Positions 51,653 through 62,212 of a stretch of 64,000 bases of DNA are shown one piece after another. The translations under genes and the position numbers were made by a program. How positions within the stretch are numbered: the stretch's first letter is position 1; every line of letters starts with the position of its first letter. Under the pieces are notes generated by a model, which made no database searches, was not told the origin of the DNA, and saw only the letters and a list, made by a program, of their open reading frames with translations. The DNA is from Blepharisma stoltei (lineage: Eukaryota > Ciliophora > Heterotrichea > Heterotrichida > Blepharismidae): the NCBI GenBank assembly GCA_914767885.1, contig CAJZBQ010000053.1, forward strand, positions 744,001-808,000. The letters are read 5' to 3'.

Positions 51653-53888
51653 ATGAAACAAGATAAAAGCCATGCCAATCAGCTTTTAAGCGCAAAAGGT
51701 GCTTTTTCTTCTCTCTCAAGCAGCGCTATTCCAAGAAATAACGAATCAAAGCTAAATATTATTACTCACTCCCCCCCTTTAAATTGGAACAAAAAATTTT
51801 GTTCCAATTTAAAGGGGGCTAAGAAAATTTTTTTTATAAAAAAAAAATCAATATAAAATTTTTTATAAAAAAAAAAATTATTTAAATTTAAAATGCTATT
51901 ACTCTTATCCTTACAAAACAAAGCAAGATATAGCTAAATTTTCATTATTAGTTAATACGCCACTATTAATTGGTATCAAAAATATTTTACACAAAAAATT
52001 ATTATTTTTATTGATAAAAAAAAATTTAAAAAAAAATTTTTAGAAAATTTATCTCTCAAAGTGTTAATTTTGTTTAAATAAGTTGTTATTTATACTCTAT
52101 TCTTTAAAATAAAGTAAGAAATAATTAAATTTTCAATTTTTGTAAAAAATTCGCATTGAATTTATATCAAAATTATTTAAATAACAAATATTATTTTTTC
52201 CTCTAAAAATTAAAAAAAAAAAATTAAACTTTGTTAAAAAATTTAGCAACTAAGGATAATAAATTTATTTAATAAGATGCTCTTTATACTCTATTCTTTA
52301 AACAAGAGCAAGATATAACTAAATTTTTTAATTTTAGTTAGAAGAAGTATTTGACTCACATCAAAATTTTTTACATAAAAATTATGATTTTTTTCTCTAC
52401 AATTTTTTATTATAAAATTAAATTTTTTCCGATTTAAGGGGGGTTAATTTGCCAAAAAAGTGGAAATTTTACCTACATTTTGTTCCAATTTAAAGGGGGG
52501 ACTCAGCACCTCCGTTCAAGTTCATCAAAAGCTAATTCTCGTTCTCCATCTCGAAGCGCTACTAAAACAAGTAGCCCAGTCCCTAAAAAACCTTTAAAAT
52601 CAGACTCAACCTCCTCCCCAAAAATTTTGTCAAAAACACAAAGCATTAACTCTAAACCTTCTACTGAAAAGAAACCCGTCCTTTCAGACTCATTTTCCTC
52701 AACTCACACCAAAAAAGTTAAAACAAATGAAAATCGCAGGAGCGAAATTTCGCCGAACCAAAGAAGCTTATCATCACAAGCGACAAAAGAAAAAATAAAA
52801 ATCGTAAACTAAAATTAGGAAACAGATTTTAAACAAGCTGAGCAAGGATATAAAAATGAAATCAAAAAGCTAAAGGCTGAGCTTGAGAAAGCAAAAAAGA
52901 CTATAGAGCAGCTACGAAATAATTCACGAAATCTTTTGACTGAAAAAGAAAAGCTTCTGCTTGATATGGATAAGGAGTTTAACGCTTCAGAACAGCTTAA
53001 AAATCAGTGTAAACAGCTTGTAACTGTTTTAGTAGAAGTTGTAGGAGTTTTCGCAGGGAATCGAGCTGACTGGATTTATGAAGGGGATATGAGGGATATG
53101 GAAAAATCTTGTATTTTGGATAGGATATAGCCTGATCCCTGCTTTGGATTGGGCTTGTCAATTGTCTCCGACGTCAGATGGGAATTTGACAAACCAAAAT
53201 TTTTGGCAATTCTGCTCCCCAGATGAAAGTCTCTTGTTATTGGAGATTACTTTGCAAAAAATTTTGGTTTCTCAGCTCCCCATCTGGCATCGGGTGACAT
53301 CAGAAAAGCCAGATCCAAAGTAGAGATCAGGTGATAAGGAAAATCTTAACCAACAAATTAGAAGTCCTAGATAAGTCAGGGCTAGATCTAGCTGAAGAAA
53401 TAGTCCAGGTAAAGGCCTGAACGTCCAGCCTAGACGATCGAATTGTACAAAGCACAGCAAAAATGTTCGAATACGCCCAGTCCGACTCAGAAGAAGACCA
53501 AGGCAGTGAAGATAGTCTAAAGCTATCCTTACCTAAAGAAGAAGAGCTCAACCAAGATTTACTTCCTAACAAAATTGACTTCGAAAACAATTTCCATGCC
53601 CCAAAAAGCGATTTCGAAAGCGGTTTTCATGCCCCAAAAAGCGATTTCGAAAGCGGTTTGCATCCTCTTAACCCCCTGCGTGACATTATTAAATCTTCTT
53701 TTGAAGAAAAACCCCTAATAGGAATCGCTCTTTACGATTTTGAAGGTGAGCTTGACGAAGACCTACAGTTCCAAAAAGGAGACATAATTGAAATCCTAGA
53801 ACAAAATGAAACTGGCTGGTGGATCGGGAGAAATGACTCTAGGACTGGAAGTTTTCCATACAATTTTGTACAACTTAATTTATCCTAA
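51653..53888 (+). CDS. SH3-domain coiled-coil protein, two IESs and one intron
   Basis: Blocks: 51653-51768 (MKQDKSHANQLLSAKGAF), 52506-52803 (Ser/Lys-rich), 52819-53127 after a 15-nt intron (a long coiled coil, EIKKLKAELEKAKKTIEQ), and 53337-53888. Joins NIIT/QHLRSS, KIKI/ETDFKQ and LDRI/RKILTN are all in frame. Near the end an 11-residue unit (HAPKSDFESGF) repeats about three times, then an SH3 domain closes the protein (ALYDFEGELDEDLQFQKGD, TGWWIGRN, FPYNFV). SH3 domains bind proline-rich partners; this protein may be a cytoskeletal adaptor. Confidence 0.82.
51769..52500. mobile_element. T2 MITE inside the SH3 protein gene, non-TA edges
   Basis: Ends CTCCCCCCCTTTAAATTGGA and complement. 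The direct repeat ACTCA stands on both sides (51764-51768, 52501-52505), and loss of the element plus one copy keeps the frame. The nearest TA pair that also works (51763-51764 with TA in AAGCTAATTC near 52533) would also remove about ten codons. Confidence 0.8.
52804..52818 (+). other. 15-nt intron in the SH3 protein gene
   Basis: GTAAACTAAAATTAG, with in-frame TAA and TAG if retained. Its removal links the Ser-rich part to the coiled coil. Confidence 0.88.
53128..53336. mobile_element. Foldback IES (209 bp) before the SH3 part
   Basis: Inverted ends CCTGATCCCTGCTTTGGAT and complement with mismatches; TA at 53126-53127 and 53335-53336. It differs from the other families. Confidence 0.82.
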
Positions 53889-53908
53889 TTTGTTGGCTTA
53901 AATTAGTT

Positions 53909-54217
53909 TTATTTGAATTTTCTTGACAGATTGTTGGATTCTTGCTCTAAAGCAGTAAGAAGTTTGTCGGTATTTGTGAGAAGTTTGGTGTAAGCGTTTT
54001 CACTTTCACGGATAGTCTCGTTGAATCGCTGAAGGGTGGCTTCTTTTTCATCTAACTGAGATTTGGATCTTAAAAATTCATTACGCAGTCTTGCAAGTTC
54101 GGCTTCTATTTGTGCGTTTCTGGCTCTTTCTTCGAGAACAACGCTGTTTAGAGTGTCTCTTTCTCTTCGCATTGAATCCAGCTTGTTTTTTAGACGAGTG
54201 AGCGGGTCGCTATCCAT
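53909..54217 (-). CDS. SSNA1: SSNA1/DIP13-like coiled-coil protein
   Basis: 102 residues, ATG 54217, a single parallel coiled coil. The C-terminal half carries the family pattern (RFNETIRESENAYTKLLTNT, then LLTALEQESNNL). SSNA1 (Chlamydomonas DIP13) self-assembles into fibrils on microtubules at basal bodies and axonemes and promotes branching. Length is close to the family (about 110-120). It is tail-to-tail with the SH3 gene, 20 bp apart. No insertion is seen. Confidence 0.85.
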   Translation of the reverse strand: MDSDPLTRLKNKLDSMRRERDTLNSVVLEERARNAQIEAELARLRNEFLRSKSQLDEKEATLQRFNETIRESENAYTKLLTNTDKLLTALEQESNNLSRKFK

Positions 54218-54477
54218 CTTGGCTAAATTAACTATGTACTTAGCTAGGTTAGGGAGGTAGAATTTTCAATAAAAATTAAAAAAATTATAAAAATTGATGA
54301 GAAAATTATTTAATACTAAAATGCTATGGATTTCTTTTAATCAGGAGATATAATATATCTTGAAAATGGTGTAAATAAAATATGTTTTTAATTAGTATTT
54401 ATAATAGCAAAGGGATGTTAGATAAATATGATTTTCATAATCTATTTTTATTTTAAAAGAAGACTAGGCGATTAAAA
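54218..54477. other. Divergent promoter region
   Basis: 260 bp between the starts of SSNA1 (minus) and the next gene (plus). AT-rich; no motif is recognised. Confidence 0.4.
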
Positions 54478-54783
54478 ATGGGGTGTAACTCAAGTCGTGC
54501 AGAAAATCCGCAAAAAACAGAGCAAAAAATAGAAGATCTGGTATCTCATAACTCTAATTTGGCTAATTATGCAAAAGTTAATTCTGTGCATACACCAAAA
54601 GGTTCTAAATCTTTTGCAGTTCAACAAAATAACCAAAAGGCAATTCATTCGCCCTCATTCACATCAATAGCAGAGCAAGTTAGCCGCAAACAATCTATAC
54701 TTAGCTCACAATCTGAAAGTGAGACAGACACTCCTGGAAAGCTATCAAAGCTAAACAGCTTACTCTCCAATTGTTATTTATAA
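54478..54783 (+). CDS. Small Ser-rich protein with likely N-myristoylation/palmitoylation site
   Basis: 101 residues beginning MGCNSSRAEN: Gly2 with Ser6 fits an N-myristoyltransferase site and Cys3 could be palmitoylated. The rest is Ser/Asn/Gln-rich and disordered (SVHTPKGSKSFAVQQNNQK), ending SLLSNCYL. No family is recognised. Membrane association is inferred from the first six residues. Confidence 0.6.
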   Translation: MGCNSSRAENPQKTEQKIEDLVSHNSNLANYAKVNSVHTPKGSKSFAVQQNNQKAIHSPSFTSIAEQVSRKQSILSSQSESETDTPGKLSKLNSLLSNCYL

Positions 54784-54840
54784 ATTTTTTACGATAGCAA
54801 TTTTATAAAAAATTTAATGGAGAAAATGGCAAATTACTTA

Positions 54841-55203
54841 CTCACCCCCCTTCTGTGAGTGAACAAAACCATTAGAAAAATCGCCATTTTTTGCCAAAAA
54901 AACCCACTCCGTGAGTGAACAAAATTTTTTAATAGAAAAAATATTTTATGGAAAAAAAATTTGATATATAAGTAATAATTAGTATAATGAAATCTAGAGC
55001 TAATTCTGTTTAATTTTAAACAAATTGCATTTTAAAACATAAATTTTATAAATTAAATTAATATTGCTTTCCAATTTTTGCGAATTAGGATTTTTTTTAA
55101 TTTCGAACAAAAAATTGTTTTTATAAAATTTATATTTAAAAACAAAAATTAACCCCCCTTCTGAGTGAACAAATTTTTTTGTTCACTCACGGAGGGGGGG
55201 GGG
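54841..55203. mobile_element. T1 MITE with TTA duplications
   Basis: Ends CTCACCCCCCTTCTGTGAGT and complement; TTA at 54838-54840 and 55204-55206. It abuts a SINE-like element whose own left duplication starts at the same TTA. Confidence 0.88.
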
Positions 55204-55215
55204 TTAAAGAATTTA

Positions 55216-55748
55216 TACACCTTAAAACGGTGGCACGTGTCAACCTGACCTCTTGGCCCAACAGTCTAGACCTCATGGTCACAGCAAATTGGGAGGACTC
55301 CGAGTCAAGAATCAAGTGCAGGCTAAAGAGATGTGTATCCGGGTAGGTTTTAGCTGCTTTCCTGTGGTTGAAAATCGAGGCGTCCAGCAATGTCCTTTTG
55401 GATCCGAGGAGTCATGGGCATTCCTCGAACGAGAAATTGGGGGTATCGGCCCAGGCCACAGGGGAGTAGTCTTTTTCCTGTATCAGTAGAAGGAAGGCAC
55501 TTTGGCTCCGACAGACTTAAAGGAGTAGATCTTTGAATCAAGCTCCTCAATCGTCTATAGCATAGCCACAGAAATCCATAAGCTGCCCAATTAAAACAGA
55601 AGCTGCAAGAAAAGAAAGTAGCGCCCGCTATTTGGGGTAGATCCTCTGGGAAGCTGAAAAGCGGATGAACCTCCTGTATGGGAGCTCTTTGGTGACTGCC
55701 TCACCAATATGGCTAGCACCTGACTTTTAATAGCCTAACCTAACCTAC
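55216..55748 (+). mobile_element. SINE-like element directly beside a T1 MITE
   Basis: TTAAAGAATTTA at 55204-55215 and 55749-55760. It starts CTTAAAACGGTGGCACGTG; the tail is AGCCTAACCTAACC. No host frame is interrupted. Confidence 0.88.
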
Positions 55749-55912
55749 TTAAAGAATTTAATAAAGATATTCTAAAGCAATGGTTAAGGCATTAATTTAT
55801 TTTATTTTAAAATTCAAAGTGGAAAAATATAAATTACAATTAATAAATTGAAAGTTGATATATAATTGCTATCACTATTTAAATTTTTAGTAGCATGCTT
55901 GCTAAATAATCA

Positions 55913-57106
55913 GTGAAGATAGAGCATTTTCGAAAGAAAACCCAAGAAGCGAAAAGTTATCTCCAAAAATTTTTAAAAAGAGCTGCATACCTTGAAGGTA
56001 TAATGGAAAAAATTTCAAAATCTCCCAAAGGCGCTTTCAATTCTAGTGTTTTTGAAGCCCCTCTTGCAGAAAATACCCCAGAAGAGAAGCAAACCACAAG
56101 CAGCGATGATTTGGTTTTGATTCTAGAAGACCTAACTGAAATTAATTCAGCAGTTAATATTTTGAGTCAAAAGTTCACAACAATAAATACTGGAATAAGT
56201 AAGCTGCTGATAAAAGATGATAATAGGCATAGTGAAAAGGAAGCCCAAAAAGAAGAAATTGATCAAGAAATAAAAAAATGTGAAAGTGTGACTGATACAA
56301 AAGAAGATTATTTGCATAACTCCCCTCCATCCTTGACCAAAATATTTATATTGAAAATTTCCCAAAAAATGAAAATTAACCCTATGGTTCTTCTTATGGC
56401 GCTCATTCAATCAAGCATAGGAAGGAGTAAGGAAAATGCTGAAAATAATGAAAATAATGAAACAGAGGAAAAAGAAAACTTAAAAGTCGTAAATGAAGAG
56501 CCGATTATAGTCAGTAGTATTCTTTCAGATCTCATTGCAAGTCCTCCAGATGTTCAGATTGTATGTCAAGAAGTAAATGTGATAAATGAAGATGCAGTAG
56601 AAAAAAACGAATTAAATGAAGAAATCGTTCACGAACAAGGCAGACCATCAGAGAATATATCGATTGACTCTGCACCAGAAATGATAAATAAATCAAGGGT
56701 TATCGCTACCAAGCTCTTCAATGTTACCACAAAGCAGCCTGGCAAATCTAAGATTGGCGCAAGACCAAAACTTGAAGTTGACTCTCTTGCCCCTTCTAAA
56801 CCTCATATTCAGCCAATTATAACTCCAAAACGAAACTCTGACATCGGTTCAAAATTGCCTCAATTCTTTTCTCCCTCTAGCAAACCTTTTGATGAGCCTA
56901 AAAAGTTCCAAATCGCCAAAGCCTATCCTCAGATTTCTCAAGTTAGAATAAGATCAAGTCAGGACTCACTCAACCTCAACGCATTTGATGCCCTGAAAAA
57001 GCAAGTTGAAGCAGAAATTGACCCACAGAAACCCAAGTCTCGGATCCAAAAGATGAGTTTTGGAAATAACCACCCAAGATCCCTCTCAACAAGGTCAAAT
57101 AATTAA
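55913..57106 (+). CDS. Unknown acidic, disordered protein with an in-frame mini-IES
   Basis: A frame of 397 codons; the first ATG in frame is at 56003 and the open frame before it begins with GTG 55913, so an upstream exon is possible. The product is Glu/Asn/Ser-rich with a coiled-coil start (FRKKTQEAKSYLQKFLKRA) and no domain. One hydrophobic stretch (MVLLMALIQSS) stands out and is bounded by MITE-like ends and TAA repeats (56320-56430, 111 bp), so it is probably removed. Then YLHN...SKENAENN becomes YLHKENAENN. Confidence 0.6.
   Translation: MKIEHFRKKTQEAKSYLQKFLKRAAYLEGIMEKISKSPKGAFNSSVFEAPLAENTPEEKQTTSSDDLVLILEDLTEINSAVNILSQKFTTINTGISKLLIKDDNRHSEKEAQKEEIDQEIKKCESVTDTKEDYLHNSPPSLTKIFILKISQKMKINPMVLLMALIQSSIGRSKENAENNENNETEEKENLKVVNEEPIIVSSILSDLIASPPDVQIVCQEVNVINEDAVEKNELNEEIVHEQGRPSENISIDSAPEMINKSRVIATKLFNVTTKQPGKSKIGARPKLEVDSLAPSKPHIQPIITPKRNSDIGSKLPQFFSPSSKPFDEPKKFQIAKAYPQISQVRIRSSQDSLNLNAFDALKKQVEAEIDPQKPKSRIQKMSFGNNHPRSLSTRSNN
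56320..56430. mobile_element. Probable 111-bp IES that keeps the frame open
   Basis: CTCCCCTCC at the left and GGAAGGAG at the right form a T1-like tip; TAA at 56317-56319 and 56428-56430. The length is divisible by three and there is no stop inside. Confidence 0.65.
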
Positions 57107-57198
57107 TTATGGCATAATATAATAATAAGGCCAAATAATTTTTAAAAATCATTACCTTCTCATAAAAATATTTTTAACGTCATTTTAATTATTTAAAT

Positions 57199-58523
57199 AT
57201 GAAGCATTTACTACAAATCAAGGAACAGAATTGGAATGCAATTGGTGAAAAATCACGAATAAAAGAGCTTGAAGAAGAGCTCAGACAAGTCCATGAAGCT
57301 TTAGACCGAGCTCAGCAGGAAAAAGAAGAAGATACAGAAACTGAGCTGAAAGACACAAAAGCAAAACTCAGAGTAATTACAACGAAATTTGCAAATGTAA
57401 GGAAAGAACGGGACTCATTGAAGAAAGAGAACCGTTCTCTGCAAAACGAAATTTTGGAGCTGCAGTCTAACATGAGACAAATGGTCCCTGGATATCACAA
57501 TATATCCGCTTCATTCCCAATGCTTAATGAGATAACTGATATATGCTCGAAGTTTTATAAATGTGACTGCCAAGATATGTTTTTTGAAACACTTGGACCT
57601 GAGTTGTCAATGGAAGGTGTTGTGTATTTTTTTAGGACTGCTTTTTCGAGAATAAATGACTTGGTAAAAGCATATTTTGCACCAGCTGAGGACTCGCTGA
57701 GACGTGTAATTGGGATTGAGACACTTGAAGGACCAATTATGAATGTATTGAGGAAAAGCTACCAAGTTACTTGGAAGCAAATTTATCAGCAATGCGTGTC
57801 AGCAATTTCTATACAGAAAATTGTTGAGGATATTAATAGAGTGCTTAGACTTGGTGACAACTCTAAGTCGGCTAATGCACAGATCTATGGGTTTATACAG
57901 AATCTAAGTGAACTGCTGTTTACTTTTTATATAAATGATCCGGCAATCAATGTACTTAAAATGGGTAGTTGCGATCCGCCTTATTCGTGGTGGGTGTACT
58001 TATTTATATCTTGGCGCAAGATGCTGCCCAAGGATTAGGTTAGCTCGAAGCGAGAGGACAGCACTATTTCCGCTGATTAGTTGCTTGGCCTGGGCAGCAA
58101 TTTTTGCTCGGAAGAGGCGGTCTGGCTAAAATTCGCTTCAGGGTTGAAAATGGTGTTGCCGGAAAAATCCGTATAGCTCTGATCAAAAGAGCACGCACTG
58201 CAGAGAAACTTGGCTTTCAGTCCCGGCTTCGAAAGTCTTGCATTTGGCCATCCCACAGTCATCGCTGTGGTGCGCATGGTGCTCTAGAAGAAGAGCTTAA
58301 AATATACTGCCTCTAATCTAATTTAGATGATCCGCCAGTCAAATGTGGATGGGAGCAAGTTGGCCAAGAGGTCGAATTCAGCTCTTTGCTTCATGATGCA
58401 CTCGATGGATTTATCAGACCTGGAGACAAGTGTATTGTAGTCATACCTCCTGCTTTTAAAGCTACTGGAGAGATACTTGTGAGATCTGGTGTTCTTCATG
58501 TAGATTATGAGATGAACATTTAA
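57199..58523 (+). CDS. Unknown coiled-coil protein split by a SINE-like insertion
   Basis: ATG 57199. An N-terminal coiled coil (RIKELEEELRQVHEALDRA, ... KFANVRKERDSLKKENRSL) is followed by a folded helical region (GPELSMEGVVYFFRTAFSRI). After the insertion comes PPVKCGWEQVGQEVEFSSLL, then VVIPPAFKATGEILVRSGVL and a stop at 58521. Joining over the duplication gives YINDPPVK; joining at TA gives YIDDPPVK. About 315 residues. No family is recognised. Confidence 0.65.
57951..58326 (+). mobile_element. SINE-like insertion in the coiled-coil gene
   Basis: ATGATCCGGCAATCAA (57935-57950) against ATGATCCGCCAGTCAA (58327-58342). It starts TTAAAATGGGTAGTTGCG; the tail is CTAATCTAATTTAG. Confidence 0.88.
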
Positions 58524-59180
58524 TTTATATATAAGTTTCAGTTTTTATTAAATTGGATTTGAATGGAAAATAGAGCATAAACCTTCAAAATTTTTTGAGA
58601 TTGTATATTTATAGCATATTTAAAGAAAATTTTAGCAGATTAAGTAAGTTGAGTTTGCTAGAATCTGTATTATACAAAATATAACTAAATTTAGTTGCAA
58701 ATATAGGATTAAATATAGAATGAAATACTAAACTCCATAAATTGACTTGGATATAAATTGATAAATAATGCCAGCTTACATATCTAATTCAATTGTATTT
58801 GAATAAAAATTTTAAAGGCTAAAATATTACATTAGACTTCATTGCATTAAAGCTGGCTAAAATTTTCTCCAGCTTGTAAAACTGGGAAAATAAATAAAGT
58901 AGTTTTTATTGAATTTTGCTATTTATAATACTCTTTTTAAAGAAATTTCAGGTGATTATTTAAAATCTTACTTGATGAGTTTTTGAAAAAGGTTTAGGCA
59001 GTTTCTAATGTTTAACTCTTTTAGTATCAAAAATTAATCAAAAATAATTAAAAAACGGCCAAGATCGCTTTAAAATTCTTGCCAGGAGATCAATTTTTTA
59101 ACTCAGCTAATCTTAAAACTTAGTCTAATTAATCTCTATCAATTCCAAAAAATAATAATATATACAGTCTTAAGAGAACT
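58524..59180. other. AT-rich intergenic region
   Basis: 650 bp without a supported frame, repeat family member or RNA gene. Confidence 0.4.
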
Positions 59181-62093
59181 ATGGTCGACACTTTAAGACA
59201 AAGACTTTTATCACTCGCTACAATGGTTTTAGTTCTATATGTCATATTTTCAACTATCACCTCTCCTCCTCCAAGATCCAAACCTCAGTCCTCAGAAAAT
59301 CAAGTTACCTCTAATAATTATAGTAGAATATTTATGGACTTTTTTATCAGCTATCAAAATTATATCGGGACATGATCCTCTAAGAGTACCAGGTGATTAA
59401 CCCAACGCTCAGGTAAAGTATATTTCGCTGTAAAATACACAAAACCATTCCTCTTCAGATTTTTGATTTTTGACGGAGTTTACGAGACTGATGCTTCATA
59501 TGCTTTATTTACAGATATAGGAATAGATGATTCTGCTATGCTTGCAAGCTGAGAAGGAGAGCTTAAATTTGTAGAGAAGCATGACAGAGACCCTAGAGAC
59601 TGCGCTTCAGTTTTGAAATTAGATTATAACCGAGAAAATAAGAAGATAGAAGGGAAAATAAGTTCACACAACTGCTATTTTGAAATAAATTTCTCATTAA
59701 ACGAATATACTTATGAGATGGAGAGAAATCCGAAAATTTATTATTCTATTTTCTCATCGCTACTATCAATTGTATTGATTTTAGCTTTTGTAAGGCATAT
59801 ATATATCTGCAATCATAATATGCAGATAGCTCAGAGGACTTCAATTTTAACTATTGGTATGAATGGAGCGATTGACTGTTTTTTATCTCTATGAAATCTT
59901 GATGCTGGATTTAAAACGTGGCCTGGCTTCGACTATATGCTTTTTGCAGCATTTTGAACTGCTGGGCTATTTGTTTTTGTAGATATGAAACTTGCAGTGT
60001 TGGTATGGAAAGCTCAGCACCCAGAAATTTTTGGAGAGCTTGCTAGACTTGCGCAAAGGGTGCTAAAGAATGCAAATTGATTAGCAAAGGAATTATTTTT
60101 TTATGCAAAGATTTCTAAAACAAGCAAAAACGTCAAAAAGCGTCAGAAACTGTCAAATATTTGCTAACCATTTCAAAAACTACAGATGGAAAAAAAACTA
60201 TTTAAATTTAATATGAGTAGAGCTCTATAACGCATTCTCTTACATTATAGCATATATAGATTCATGGCAAAGAGCTTTTATACATTGAAGATTTGAAAGA
60301 AAATAGCAAAGTCTCTTTAAAGTAATCCTCTCATAGAAAAATTAAAAATTTTGCTTCTATTAGTGCTAGGCAAAATATGCACAAAATTTGAGTTGATGAG
60401 ACTATATAAAAACGAATATTTATCATAGATAATCAGTGATAACTAATATTGAACAAGCATAAAGACTAATATACGTAATTTTATAAATAAGCCTTAACTT
60501 GCTATGTAATTTTATGATTGCAGTTTAGGTATTTATGGGATTTTCCCGTGGATGGAACTATTTTGGCCTTAATTTTCCCACTGGGAAAATTTTTTGGTTT
60601 GACCCTATGCTTATTCGCATAACGCAAATGAAAGCAAAAATTTTTTAATTTTTTATGAAAAGATTTTTTAAAAGACTTTGTAATTTTCTTTCAAATCTTC
60701 AATTTATAAAACTTTTTTTAATGGAAGAGTTGCTATATGGTAGCTCCTTTTCTCCTTTCATTGAAGGAAAATATTAAAACCTATAGTCATAACATAAGTG
60801 TTGAAAGCTATAGAGAAGCCCAAAAATCAGAAAAATGTGAAGAATTAATAGAAAAAGAAAATTAATTAATCCAGAAAACGAAAAGTAGATCTATCCAAAA
60901 CAGATTTGGCCAAACTAAATTTGCGAGAAATCTAAAAGAAACCAGAAGAAGAAAAATTTCAGCATCAAGAAAACATAAAATAACAATTATGCAAATGAAG
61001 ATGAAGATGTCGAATGAAAAAATATGCATCAATAAATGGAAGTCAAGAAAAGAAAAGACAACTTAAAAAGATTTTAATTAGGGCACCCCTGCAATAATGA
61101 GCGATAAGCAATAAAATAACTCACTCACTCAACGTATAAAAGCTCTTTTCTCTTGAATCTGTATATGCTATAATACAAGAAAATCCGTTATAGAGCTCTA
61201 CTTGACTTTTTTGCATTTTTTGATAAATGCTAAACTTAGTTTTTTTTTATATGGCTAGCGATTTTAGCAAACATTTGACACATTTTGACATTTTCTGACT
61301 CTTTTTCCAAAAAAATAATTCCTTTGCTAATCATTTTGCCTTTTTTGGCACCATTTAGAGCTAATTTAACAAGTTCTCCGAAATTTTTGATTTCGGAATA
61401 TCTATTGCAAGAAGATTTTCCACGAACTTCCAAAAGCGGTATTTTTTATTAGTTTTATTTGCAAATATTGTGCTGATTTCTTCTCATAACTTGTATTATA
61501 TTACGATCCCTGCGATGCATTTTATATTTCTGCCTCAAATTATTAAAAATGCATTTAATGGATACAAAGAGACAATAAGCCCTTGGATATGCACAGTCGT
61601 TTTGCTAGCTAGACTGGCGTTTGTGAGCTATTTGTTTTTATGTCCTAAAAATTTTGCATCGTACGCTCCTGACTCAGTGGTTGCGGTTTTGACAATTGCT
61701 GTATGTTTGTTGCAAATTGGGGTTATATGGCTGCAGAAGAGCATGCCAAGCTTTATCTTGCCAGAAAGATTTCGGCCACAAATTTATAATTTTGAGCATT
61801 ATGAATTAAATAATATTTGGCAAAGGCTATTTATTAATAATAGCAATTTAGTTTTCTTAAATAAGGATAATTATTTTGAAGATGTAAAGCCTGGAATGGC
61901 TGAGGAATTAGATTGCACAATATGTATGAGCACAATTTCTACTGAATCTGACGATAATGGTACAGCAGAGTATGTAAGACGTATGCGAGCTCCTTGTGGG
62001 CATCGTTTTCATGAAGAGTGCTTGATCAGATGGATGAGCGTAAAAATGGAATGCCCTACATGTAGGTCAACACTTCCTGAAATAAATACTTAA
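59181..62093 (+). CDS. TUL1-like transmembrane RING-H2 E3 ligase, one 1.3 kb IES
   Basis: ATG 59181 with a signal-anchor helix (LLSLATMVLVLYVIF). A lumenal domain follows (DGVYETDASYALFTDIG, ... DDSAMLASWEGELKF), with at least seven UGA Trp codons in the gene. The membrane part begins IYYSIFSSLLSIVLIL. The IES (60046-61368) interrupts after EIFGELA; TA excision continues NKFSEIFDFGISIARRF, more spans (YITIPAMHFIFLPQII) and a C-terminal RING-H2: CTICM ... CGHRFHEECLIRWM ... CPTCRS. The family (yeast Tul1, plant FLY) ubiquitinates membrane proteins in Golgi/endosomes. About 530 residues. Confidence 0.85.
60046..61368. mobile_element. 1.3 kb IES with ~250-bp terminal inverted repeats
   Basis: TA at 60044-60045 and 61367-61368. 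Arms 60046-60290 and 61125-61368 are inverted copies (blocks GATTAGCAAAGGAATTATTT, AGAGCTCTATAACG, AGAGCTTTTATAC). The middle is AT-rich and includes a module shared with 27537-27809. The length is a multiple of three; the upstream frame reads 37 codons into the left arm before TAA. Confidence 0.8.
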
Positions 62094-62212
62094 TGATCTT
62101 CCTGAATTAATAAATTTTCTTTATATTTAATACAATTCAAATAGCTATTTACAGATTAATTATATTATCAATATTTAATCCTAATAAAATAAAATAATTT
62201 TCTTATAATAAG

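Noticed and set aside
22875-55203. Regularly recurring CTCCGTGAGCGAAC motifs as a CRISPR-like array
   Set aside because: They occur in inverted pairs at MITE ends spaced by kilobases, with no spacer array.
15500-55748. GC-richer blocks as horizontally acquired genes or rRNA fragments
   Set aside because: They lack coding frames, most are flanked by direct duplications, and several share sequence with each other.
11210-60064. In-frame UGA codons as frameshifts or pseudogene signs
   Set aside because: They fall on conserved tryptophans in many unrelated genes, so the code is altered rather than the genes broken.
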